A DNA stretch of 23,311 bases from Saccoglossus kowalevskii (lineage: Eukaryota; Hemichordata; Enteropneusta; Harrimaniidae): contig NW_003124893.1 in assembly GCF_000003605.2 (NCBI RefSeq), positions 934,851 to 958,161 of the forward strand. The letters run 5' to 3'. Numbering within the stretch: position 1 is the stretch's first letter; each line of letters begins with the position of its first letter. This document shows positions 9,137 through 17,175 of this stretch, piece by piece. The notes under the pieces are model-generated. The model was not told the origin of the DNA and ran no database searches. It saw only the letters and a list, made by a program, of their open reading frames with translations. Position numbers and translations under genes: made by a program.

Positions 9137-10129
9137 CTAAGCGGTACTTGACCCACCCAAGTCTAGCGTTCGTGATGAACACCCACGTATCCCAGACAGT
9201 TGTGGCGAGTTCGGAGGGCAGATATGTCCCTCTTTAGATGGGGTGTAAACCTCACAGAGAGGGCAGCTCGAACTATGGTTATCAGAGTATAATCCCATTG
9301 GCGGGTACATCGGTTTGGATTTAGTCGATGACGTAGAACTGCTGCTGCTCGAGCCAGACCATTTGCCCGATTTGCTTCTCAGGTTTCTTAATAGATATAT
9401 GTCCTCGTGAGCTCGTCTGACGCCATCCCTGAAGTCTTCTGAGGGTACACTCATTGACGAAGACACGGTCCAATCTAATTCCTCTTCCATATCGCACTTT
9501 CGTCTTACTTTTCCTTTAGATATAGAATGTTTCAAGGATGGCTGGTAATCGCGCAAATATGGTAGAAATTTTCCGAAGTTGGCATGTTGCATTGTGGAGC
9601 TATCTTGCGGTGTGGCAATCGGGGCTAAGTGTAACCATCTACGTTCATATGGCAGCTGCGCAGCACTGAGTGAGACCCTCGGTGCACCGTTCAACAATGG
9701 ATGTACCGGGGTCGCCACTGTGACACTGTCCAAACAATCTTCGTTACATTTAACAGTTAACTGTTCGTCTTGGGATTCGACCCCACTGTCTGATGACCTT
9801 TCGCAAAAAATACTTTGGCGTCCGTTTTTCGTCAAATGATGATGATGATCGCGACAGTGTTTCGGTGTGTGCGGGAGGGTAGCTGTTGGTGACTTTGCTT
9901 TCCCCCTTGGCATGGTAGTAACACCGACACGATGCGAATGGGCGTAGCGGAGCCGACCTGCAGATACCGCTAAATGATATTTTCTCATAAATGCTCTTGA
10001 CCGGTGATCACTAGATTTGTGGCTCCGTGTATCGTCTCCATGAGTGCGACACTCTCGTCGAGAACAGGCAGCCGATAGCGGCGGTAAAGTCCTTGGAGTG
10101 CCAGTCGTGACGTCACTTGTCCTGGCCAT
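9137..10129 (-). CDS. Intronless serine-rich protein, CPL/ICPPNSP family (330 aa), unknown function
   Basis: I do not recognise the family. The frame is 330 codons from an ATG at 10129 in good Kozak context (A at -3, G at +4). An in-frame TGA lies just upstream, so the start is well defined and no intron is needed. The coding DNA is visibly richer in G and C than its flanks. Features in order: a basic, His/Arg/Ser-rich N-terminus (1-100) with HHHH at 95-98; DSGVES at 114-119, matching the beta-TrCP phosphodegron DSGxxS; a basic-acidic patch KGKVRRKCDMEEELDW near 206-220; RRAHEDIYLL at 238-247; a serine tract at 260-268; CPLCEVY at 289-295; and ICPPNSP at 303-309. There is no signal peptide or membrane segment. 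It is probably an intracellular disordered regulator (inference). Its C-terminus, DIxL block and SGxES element recur in the gene at 19923-21179, which supports real coding and paralogy. Confidence 0.78.
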   Translation of the reverse strand: MARTSDVTTGTPRTLPPLSAACSRRECRTHGDDTRSHKSSDHRSRAFMRKYHLAVSAGRLRYAHSHRVGVTTMPRGKAKSPTATLPHTPKHCRDHHHHLTKNGRQSIFCERSSDSGVESQDEQLTVKCNEDCLDSVTVATPVHPLLNGAPRVSLSAAQLPYERRWLHLAPIATPQDSSTMQHANFGKFLPYLRDYQPSLKHSISKGKVRRKCDMEEELDWTVSSSMSVPSEDFRDGVRRAHEDIYLLRNLRSKSGKWSGSSSSSSTSSTKSKPMYPPMGLYSDNHSSSCPLCEVYTPSKEGHICPPNSPQLSGIRGCSSRTLDLGGSSTA

Positions 10130-10683
10130 GTTCACTCAGAATTACACAGTCCCAGACACTACATGCGATTCAAAAACATCTTCACGGCGACTGAGTCTCG
10201 CTCATACAACAACATCCTCAGTCAGCCATGTGCACATTCCTTTATTTCAACACGGTTGTCCCGACTAGCCAAGTAACCAGCAACAGCGTATTATTCGACT
10301 CGTCTGATTCAGGTCCTTATTTATCTAGCTTTCCAACTCGTTGTTGATAGCACTGATACTGAAGATGATGACGATAGGTGGTGACAGGGACACGGGGTGC
10401 GGCCCGTCCAGATTGGTTTGGAGACTACCTGTTCGGTGATCCAACCTGTTGATCACCTGTGCTTTTGTTGTCGCACTCTGGTTTAACAGCGGGGCTGCCG
10501 AGATCGATTTACTCAGTACACACAATAGGTAATAGCCATTCGAACCACCTCCTTGTTGTAACCCAAGTTAATTTGACTAATTATGTAAGCGCAGTATTGA
10601 AACGTCAGAAAAAATAAAAAAACGCTTCACAAAATGCATTTGTTGCACTGACGGAGTATTGCTCCCAAGGTGAATATACACAG
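10130..10683. other. 5' flank / leader of the 330-aa gene
   Basis: On the minus strand this is the upstream region of the gene starting at 10129. It holds several out-of-frame ATGs and no clear TATA box; an ATAAATAAGG-like sequence at about 10311-10320 (minus) is too poor to call. The other open frames here have no support. Confidence 0.4.
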
Positions 10684-11052
10684 TCACTTTAAACTTGACG
10701 TCAAACTGGAGCTCGAATTACTAAAACAACGTATTACACGATTGCAAGTATTGTCGCCTTCTTGTCGGAAAGTCGCAGTATACGTTTTGTAAATTGCCCC
10801 TTGTATTAACACGACCCCTATAATTGCAAACACGATAGACTCGTCCTCTGTGCATTCCGTAACATGGGGCAACATGGCGTTGGTGCTTAAGTTCAGACTT
10901 GAAAAACCAAGTAGTGACAATGTTTCATAAATATTGTTCTTTCCATTTAATGATCCAATTAAAATTGTTGTTGAACGAGTCATGGCTTCATTGCCCATTA
11001 ACAGTATGAACTCCAGTAACCTCGCAATAAAATATAGCGGGCCGAATTTCAT
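10684..11052 (-). CDS. Possible small membrane protein, 122 aa, unknown
   Basis: The frame starts at an ATG at 11052 with an in-frame TAA three codons upstream and runs 122 codons. It has two hydrophobic segments: residues 4-19 (GPLYFIARLLEFILLM) and 73-88 (IVFAIIGVVLIQGAIY). Between them is a polar linker with N-linked-type NLS and several acidic residues, and the tail is polar and serine-rich (SNSSSSLTSS). That layout would fit a protein with an N-terminal signal or anchor and one further membrane helix, but AT-rich non-coding DNA also gives hydrophobic frames. The start context is weak (T at -3). It lies about 550 bp upstream of the 330-aa gene on the same strand. No family is recognised. 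Confidence 0.33.
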   Translation of the reverse strand: MKFGPLYFIARLLEFILLMGNEAMTRSTTILIGSLNGKNNIYETLSLLGFSSLNLSTNAMLPHVTECTEDESIVFAIIGVVLIQGAIYKTYTATFRQEGDNTCNRVIRCFSNSSSSLTSSLK

Positions 11053-12659
11053 CGAATTTTAGCGTACCGCAATCATCAAAGCCAGGCCCGGATATTGTTT
11101 ATTTGTTTAATATTAGTTATTAATGATATTTGGAACTGGTGTTGATATGGTGCGTGGATGCAATTTATTAAATCAGTCACATTCGTTGCTAGTTATATAT
11201 ATATATAATGGTATTAATGTTAATCGGTTACATTTCGTCAGTCGCCGTGGTCTTTGCGACAATTTCTCAGTTCGCTGTGCATGCGTTGGTAAAATATTGG
11301 CGGATTGGTATCGGTACATTGTTGGAATGATTCACGAATTGGGCGAAAGTAGCCTAGGTAGTTGCATGTAGTCCAGTCAACGTGGAATTGCAACCTGGTG
11401 ACGGTAAAACGAAAATAACCACTCAAAACACCTTTTTCAATGGAGTGTTAGTTTTGGGGCGATTGTTTTTTTTTTCATTTTTTAAAAACTTGAACTGATC
11501 ATCTGTTGCTTTGCCTCTCTAGACAATATTAGTTACACGGATTCTTGTGCAGCCCCCGTATAAAGTTGACCGATGTGTAGGCTTCATTTAATTTTGTTTT
11601 AAGTCCAATACCAGAACATATGTTTACAACAATGCAACCGTCGCCTAGCAACGACCGTATAAAACTGTCACGCCATATCAGAAACAAAGATTAAACGTTA
11701 AGTACAGGCTGTCCAACGAAACGGCAATTCAGACTGACCATTGCCCGTAGCCAAGGTGATGAAAAGCACCGTTGTGTTGAGATAATGTGATGCGGATATT
11801 TACCTCGTTGCTATAGCGATGGGCAAAGCTTGGGCCAATAACTCGATTTTCGAGATATGAATGTTATTTCTGTATTCGGACTCCCGTTTGTCAAATAAAC
11901 TATTCACATTTGTTCGTATGTTGTGCCATCCGTATTGCGACGATATGAACTGATAATTAACTAATTAAACACAGTATATTTACTTGAATTAACAAATCAG
12001 AAAAGAAATTGCCCCAAAACGTAGCTCGTACTGCTTTAAATGCGCATATAGCGAGGAGCTCGAGGGTGGGAAAAGCAATATAGTGGTCACAGGTTAACAG
12101 ACGTTGTTATTCACCAACATCAGAACGCCTGTGTATATTGGAATGACTGACATGGCTACTCCAACCGTGACAACATGATAACCAGGAGAAAACATATCTA
12201 TGTCAATCACCGAATAAATCGTTGGAAGTCGATAACAAGTCTAACGTTGTCAACGCGTGATTCGTTTGTAGTAGATTGCATGCCAGTGTATCTACACCTA
12301 GAACAATAAGCCGTTGTGACTATTATCTCGTATATAATCTGCATATTGACTCACGAATAAACCACCTACGAGGTTGGGGTGCTAGGCGATAACGGGGGCG
12401 AGAAGTAGCATCATTTATACAAACGAGTGCGATGTGTTTTAACTCGGTGAGGCGGTAAAGCGGAAGAAATTGATGTCACATGACTGAAGCAAGTTATGAG
12501 CTGCTAGATTCACTGTTGGAAATACCATAACAATAAATGTGGACATGTTTTGTTTAGTTATTTGAACATCAAACTTTCAAAAGTTTTCAAAGTGAAAAGC
12601 ATGATAATTATTCGTAGTCCAGTAAATATCCAGATATCTCCTTGTAACACATCATACAG
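11053..12659. other. Intergenic DNA
   Basis: No convincing ORF on either strand. There is a short AT repeat at about 11194-11208. The right end may contain a non-coding first exon of the 12771 gene, since CAG/GTAATC at 12657-12665 looks like a usable 5' splice site. Confidence 0.45.
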
Positions 12660-12746
12660 GTAATCTCATAGATACTGGCAATTTGAAAATAATACACATC
12701 CGATCGACTACAAGAAAAAACGATCACAGATTGCTGAATAATAACG

Positions 12747-12767
12747 TTTATTCATTTGGTTTTACAG
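12747..12767 (+). other. Candidate 3' splice site before the 113-aa ORF
   Basis: A pyrimidine-rich run ends in TTTTACAG at 12767, with CTGAA about 30 bp upstream as a possible branch point. The exon would begin TAAATG, placing the start codon at its fourth base. Confidence 0.45.
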
Positions 12768-13112
12768 TAAATGACAGCAGTCTGTATTCCAATAATTCAA
12801 CAAAAAAGTAATACTTGTGGTATCGTTTCGATTCATGATGAATTGAAAAATGTGACCAAAGCTGGCGAGAATCGAAGCATGTGGCCTGGTCACATGTCAA
12901 ATCATGGAGGCCGGCGACTTTCTGCCAGTTTGAAGTTACCTAAACGCATTCGATCAAATATAAATCTTTCGCACCCCAAAACACTTAGTCGAATTGACCA
13001 GATAACGAGCAACCGCGTTTTGAATAGCGGTTCACGCATGATCAGTGACATTGCTTGGACAGACGAGTTCTGTAATGGTGATGTTTATACAATAGAAACA
13101 CGAGATAAATAA
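12768..13112 (+). CDS. 113-aa ORF in a candidate 3'-terminal exon, unknown
   Basis: The ATG at 12771 begins 113 codons. It lies 3 nt after TTTATTCATTTGGTTTTACAG (ends 12767), which has a pyrimidine tract and an upstream CTGAA branch-point-like sequence, so the exon probably starts at 12768 after a leader intron; CAG/GTAATC at 12659 is one possible donor (108-nt intron). An in-frame TAA sits directly before the ATG, so translation starts here if this frame is used. The protein is basic with a GGRRLSASLKLPKRIRSN segment near residues 46-63 and an acidic end (WTDEFCNGD). AATAAA overlaps the stop codon. It is convergent with the 248-aa gene. No family is recognised; the frame used could differ if upstream coding exons exist. 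Confidence 0.42.
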
Positions 13113-13113
13113 A
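13108..13113 (+). terminator. AATAAA overlapping the stop codon of the 113-aa ORF
   Basis: The hexamer overlaps the TAA stop at 13110-13112. Cleavage 10-30 bp later would give a very short 3' UTR that ends before or at the stop of the opposing gene. Confidence 0.4.
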
Positions 13114-13131
13114 GTGAAAACAAATCATCCC

Positions 13132-13137
13132 TTTAAT
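13132..13137 (-). terminator. ATTAAA poly(A) signal for the 248-aa gene
   Basis: TTTAAT on the plus strand reads ATTAAA, the commonest variant signal, about 16 nt beyond the minus-strand stop at 13153-13155. Confidence 0.38.
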
Positions 13138-13152
13138 TTCACCTCTCGTAGA

Positions 13153-13899
13153 TTATCCGGCGTTAGACTCACTCGTCTTGGTTATGAATTCCCTGTCAAC
13201 AACAGAACGATTCAGTCGAGATATTACAATATTTGTCCGGGACACCCTTCTATGGAGTAATTTGCGTTCGCTGCTCAGTACAAAGCCGAGTTCCACCTGT
13301 TGAAACTTTCGATTTCGATTCCCGATAGCAATCAATCTATCATCAATCGAAGACAAATGATTGTTGATTTGAAACGACTTCAGGGGGTTTTGTTCGTTCA
13401 TGTTCACGTACATAACGGACATCTCTTTGCTAGCGTCTTTTACAAAAGTCATTGTCTCCAATCTATTTATCCTGCTTGGATTTTTGTCGAGTTTCGTCAA
13501 ACCTTTCAACAGAAAACTTTTCCTCTGCTTCTGAATATACGCGTTGAGTGGTTGCCGTTGGTAATCATCGCTTCTGCGTGGATGTCTGCCAACCATGGGG
13601 CAAGGAAGTTCAAGTTCAACTTTTGTAACAGTTGGAAGTTGAGTTGTATTTCCACTATGTACCGGCGTCGATTTTGTCACCACCACTGGCGCACATCTTA
13701 TTATTCTCTTCTGCCAGGGGCGATCTTTGGTCGTTTTCGGTCTCCCTGCAGCCTGTGGCAATATAGGCTTAGTCGTCACTTGCAATGCGGAATCCGTATA
13801 GTTCAAATTCAGAAGACGATTCCCCAGCTGCAAAGTGGTTCCACGGTAGCCCCTCGCCTCCATTGATGACTTTCTGTCGATACGGTAAATTGCTTCCAT
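13153..13899 (-). CDS. 248-aa basic intronless ORF, unknown
   Basis: The frame runs from an ATG at 13899 in good Kozak context (G at -3, G at +4), with an in-frame TAA four codons upstream, to TAA at 13153-13155. The protein is strongly basic and has no signal peptide or membrane helix. Recognisable stretches: KTTKDRPWQKRIIR near 56-68; VEVELP-like VTKVELELPCPMVGRHPRRS at 91-110; a lysine/arginine-rich block with QKQRKSFLLKGLTKLDKNPS near 123-142; and ERKLLHRRVSR near 211-221. An opposing 188-codon frame on the plus strand has no ATG start, and I take it as a shadow. I do not recognise a family. A nuclear or nucleic-acid-binding role would be only a guess from charge. It is convergent with the 113-aa ORF, with 40 bp between stops. 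Confidence 0.55.
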   Translation of the reverse strand: MEAIYRIDRKSSMEARGYRGTTLQLGNRLLNLNYTDSALQVTTKPILPQAAGRPKTTKDRPWQKRIIRCAPVVVTKSTPVHSGNTTQLPTVTKVELELPCPMVGRHPRRSDDYQRQPLNAYIQKQRKSFLLKGLTKLDKNPSRINRLETMTFVKDASKEMSVMYVNMNEQNPLKSFQINNHLSSIDDRLIAIGNRNRKFQQVELGFVLSSERKLLHRRVSRTNIVISRLNRSVVDREFITKTSESNAG

Positions 13900-15232
13900 G
13901 ACGATTCCTTAACCTTCTTGGGAACCGTCTATGCAGTTGCTGGCATTATGTGATTATGATGTGGACCTTTGAACGATGTTTTCATTGGTAAAGTGCGACT
14001 AAAACCGTAAATATAAACCAATTCGTGAACTGACAAGGTTAATGGGGTCTAACAACAGGAGTGCCATGTGAACTGTACCACCAAGCGCAAGACACCAACC
14101 ACTAACGCCCGCTGGTTATTTATTTAGCGTCCCCTCACAAAAGTGAGTAAACCAAAAACAACCGTTATTTGTGTGGTTCATTAAAATAGCTTTCTTTCTT
14201 GCTTTACCTCAAAAGAAAACAAATTTGGCCATTGTATATTTTCCGTTCTTTGACCACAAACGCTAATTACGCTAACGAGAAAATAACTTGGAGCAGTGAA
14301 CAGGTGGCGTGTTTGTTTGGTGGATGTACAGAGTTGCATTGCCGCCTATAATTTTTTGAACTTGAGTGACTGCGCCCCCAGGATTGAATTTGCAAGAACA
14401 CGGGTTTTTGATGTCTGTACGTTTCCAATCACGCTATTATTGAGTGTGGCAGTCCTTCAGGAGTTAATGTCTCTGGTCTGAATAGCCTGGGAGCGTTTAA
14501 AGGTAGTTCTTGAAGTAGATGATAGAGTTATCGGCATAAAACACTCTATAAGGACACGATTTGATTTTTATTGGACGGCACTCGAGCAATTTCAAAGTGA
14601 AATGACATATTACGGAGTACGGTGGAACTATTGACTCAATTTAAACGTTGGATGTTTTCAATACATGTATATAAATCGGGAAAGTGTGTGTAGTCATTGA
14701 ATCGCTACGCCAAGATCAAGCCCTGACGATTCGCATGGAGAACCACTACGTAAGCGTGTGAAGAGAGCTCCCAAAAAAACCAAAACGCTTGAAGAATTTC
14801 AAACGAACACTACAACCTTTGTTATCAGACATCGGGCACGCCACCCAGCAAATTTCACATGATATCGCTTTACGTATTTGATCATTTTCTTCGTATCTAA
14901 AAAAACTGTTGAAATAATCATGATAACCAGCGTTTGTGTGTTTAAGACCTCGATAAGTGTTCGTCACTGAATATATCTCCATCATTTGTTCTTTCAATAT
15001 ATATATTATCATCGCTTTTCAAAATTATTCGACTTGTTTTTGACGTCAGTATTATATCGTATTAATCTAGTTGATTGTAATTTAAAATTCGTGCGATTAT
15101 AGCAATGTACACCTAATGCCACGTCACTTTGACGCGTCAATTCATGTCATACATCATGGATCAGCAAGTACCTCATAGCGTGTCCTCGGGGGGCGAACAT
15201 CCGGGTATTTTCACCGCCTAGCAACCATCACG
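13900..15232. other. Intergenic DNA / 5' flank of the 248-aa gene
   Basis: No convincing gene. There is a small perfect hairpin CTCAC-AAAA-GTGAG at 14134-14147 and a CTCF-like motif at 14371-14382. Frames at 14296-14481 (plus) and 14746-15012 (minus) lack features I can support. Confidence 0.45.
14371..14382 (-). promoter_or_regulatory. CTCF-like motif (CCTGGGGGCGCA on minus strand)
   Basis: Shares the 11-mer CCTGGGGGCGC exactly with the site at 4531-4545, also on the minus strand. Assignment is by motif only. Confidence 0.28.
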
Positions 15233-15260
15233 GTGAAAACAAAGGCCGATAACTCTAAAA

Positions 15261-15568
15261 AAATGTACTTTGGAATAGTTGTTGAGACTCTCCTGAACAG
15301 TGTAACAAGATTACCCCTACACGTATACATTTGGTTGATCAGGATTACTTCAAAGTTGAGTTTGTACTGTTACCTTGACTTTAGCTCTTTTCACCCGCTC
15401 TTCGACCGACATTACACAGCAGTTCGCGCAGAGCCCATAGAAATAAATGGTACAGTGGTACGCGTATTAGTAACACAGAACGTTCTGTTACGTAGCTCTA
15501 CCTCTAAGGATATATTACAACCCGTTTTGCACGAGGCGATTCACCACCATCTGACAACGCGACAATAA
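15261..15568 (+). CDS. Doubtful ORF, about 100 codons, unknown
   Basis: The longer frame begins at a GTG (15233); the first ATG is at about 15261. The end of the frame overlaps the left arm of an inverted repeat at 15524-15559, and the frame contains a 12-bp palindrome CAGAACGTTCTG at 15476-15487. The peptide has a hydrophobic early part and no recognisable domain. The overlap with a repeat arm argues against an independent gene. Listed for completeness. Confidence 0.12.
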
Positions 15569-15754
15569 TCAGAGTACACGAGATAAATTGTATTTACTAA
15601 AGCAACAGGTGACTAGTTGGCTGAAAAGCAGTTTTTTCAGGGGACATTCCATGGCCATTGAATCTTATCAATGTCATTAGATCATACAAACAAGTATAGG
15701 AGTCAGGTGGCGTTATCATACGTTGTCTCTCGTGAATTGCATCGTGTAAAATGA
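15524..15754. repeat. Imperfect inverted repeat, arms about 35 bp, spacer about 160 bp
   Basis: The left arm 15524-15559 and the reverse complement of 15721-15754 share TTTTrCACGAkGCrATTCAC (17 of 20 identical) and then GACAACG exactly, with a few bases inserted between. The arms could form a long hairpin or be the ends of a small non-autonomous element. Because of this, both strands read a similar peptide (VLHEAIHH on plus, ILHDAIHE on minus), so those frames are shadows of the repeat. Confidence 0.7.
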
Positions 15755-16358
15755 CCTTTAGTGTTGTTGTCCATGTATATGCGCCTATGATATTGAAATG
15801 TGACATTAACCCTTGGTCCAATAACATGATACATTACCGCTTGGTACCCGCGAAGACAATTCCAAGAGCGCTACGAGGGCGCTATAACATTTTTATGGGT
15901 CGCCTGACTTTGTTCATGTTTCAAGTATGCCATGTAAAGATTATCTGAGAATAGAACAGTTCATTGTGCACCGAGAGGAAAGTTGTCGTTTCGCTTCAAT
16001 TGATCCAATGAATTCAACGTGCCTTATAGTCATTAGAATGAAATTTAGTTCTCCCTATTAGTAAACAGAGAGTGATTTTTCAAAATAAACACACCGTGTG
16101 TGCAAGTTATGTCTAGGAATAGGAAAATTGCATTGGGAGAGAAAAGACATTCATGAAATAAGAATCAATTTGAAGTATGTTTTCTTCTTTACGTAAGTAC
16201 TTTTTCCACTAGCGGTACTTTTGACGAGCCATATGATTTGTGCCGCGTACACGATGCTATCTTAAACATCCATATTAAGTAGCGTGGTATAACGACGGGT
16301 ACCTTGGATTGTAGGTTTGTCCCTGACATAAATGGAAAAATATTTCGCAAATGGTACG
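15755..16358. other. Intergenic DNA
   Basis: Contains one GAGGGCGC copy (15875-15882). Opposed small ATG frames at 15751-15948 (plus) and 15597-15827 (minus) overlap each other and the inverted repeat, and I do not support either. Confidence 0.45.
15875..15882 (+). promoter_or_regulatory. GAGGGCGC motif, copy 4
   Basis: Occurs as AGCGCTACGAGGGCGCTATAAC. The TATAA after the octamer resembles the right flanks of copies 1 and 5. Confidence 0.3.
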
Positions 16359-16602
16359 GAAAAACACAACTGTTATCACTGGTGTAGGTTGATCTTGAGT
16401 GGAGGTTTGCTCGGTAACAAATGACCGGGCTCGACCACTAAAACTGCAGAAAAAAACAGCCTGAGCGAATGAAATGGGACATATTATAAAAAAAATACAC
16501 TATTGTAGTCTGATCTTCAATCGAGGTTTGCTCTGTAACAAATGACCAGGCTCGACAACTGAAACTACAGAAAAAAAAACATAGCGAATGAATCGGGACA
16601 TT
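16359..16602 (+). repeat. Diverged 121-bp direct repeat (two units)
   Basis: GAGGTTTGCTC at 16402 and 16523 marks two units 121 bp apart. Shared blocks are GTAACAAATGACC, GGCTCGAC, ACTGCAG/ACTACAG followed by an A-run, GCGAATGAA and GGGACAT. The second unit is about 10 bp shorter at its start. The region just before (about 16330-16360) may hold a third, degraded unit. Each unit has an internal A-rich stretch, so an old SINE-like or satellite origin is possible. Confidence 0.85.
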
Positions 16603-16839
16603 TTAAAGACTAGTGGTCGTGAATTAATATTACAAAATGATGCACAGAATGTCTTCAAGTTCTTGATTAAAACAGAATATCATAAAGGAGAAAAAACGTA
16701 CTGATTAGCGCTGCTACCAAAACACACAATTACATATCATTATTCAACAATGCACATACTCAAACAAATTGTTGGAAGTTGAAATAAGGCAAAGCCGTAA
16801 AAATACAACATCACGGAAAGTACTAGTAATATTTATAGG

Positions 16840-16847
16840 GCGCCCTC
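16840..16847 (-). promoter_or_regulatory. GAGGGCGC motif, copy 5
   Basis: Reads ATAGAGGGCGCCCTATAAAT on the minus strand, and the core is part of the near-palindrome AGGGCGCCCT. Confidence 0.3.
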
Positions 16848-17043
16848 TATTGTTGTAAAAGTAAAATGTTATCAATGTTGTAGTAAGGCTTGTTTTACCG
16901 CTTTTTAATTATTCAGGCCGACAACGAATTTAAATTAATATTCACGTAGTTTGTGGTAAGCAATTTCCCGGCTAATGATTATTATTTTGTGCTTTTTTCA
17001 CTACTTTTGGACTCGACTTCTAATCTGTGTCCCGCGAGTGCAG

Positions 17044-17175
17044 CCGTTGCGGTTCCTTTTTGTTATGCTGCCACCAACGGTAACATTTGCCCGAGGCAGA
17101 GGCACAGCAGTGTCGCGCAAGAGACTGAACCGAGTCTCTGGTACTTTTAGAACTAACATCATTTACGGCGCCTAG
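17044..17175 (+). CDS. Possible 3'-terminal exon, 43 codons, basic, unknown
   Basis: CTAATCTGTGTCCCGCGAGTGCAG, which ends at 17043, looks like a branch point plus 3' splice site. The frame following it reads about 43 codons to TAG at 17173-17175 with an Arg-rich part (ARGRGTAVSRKRLNRVSG). AATAAA occurs about 90 bp downstream near 17263. The same frame can be extended upstream to an ATG at 16975, giving 66 codons with a hydrophobic N-terminus. No upstream exon or family can be identified, so this may be chance. Confidence 0.18.
   Translation, partial: PLRFLFVMLPPTVTFARGRGTAVSRKRLNRVSGTFRTNIIYGA

Noticed and set aside
13300-13866. 188-codon open frame on the plus strand opposite the 248-aa gene
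   Set aside because: It begins at TTG with no early ATG and lies wholly antisense to the better-supported minus-strand ORF with a Kozak ATG; treated as a shadow.
15476-15487. Perfect 12-bp palindrome CAGAACGTTCTG resembling a heat-shock or steroid-receptor element
   Set aside because: It has only two GAA-type half sites, no nearby supported promoter, and could be chance.
15597-15948. Opposed ATG frames of 76 (minus) and 65 (plus) codons
   Set aside because: They overlap each other and the inverted repeat arm, and have no independent coding evidence.
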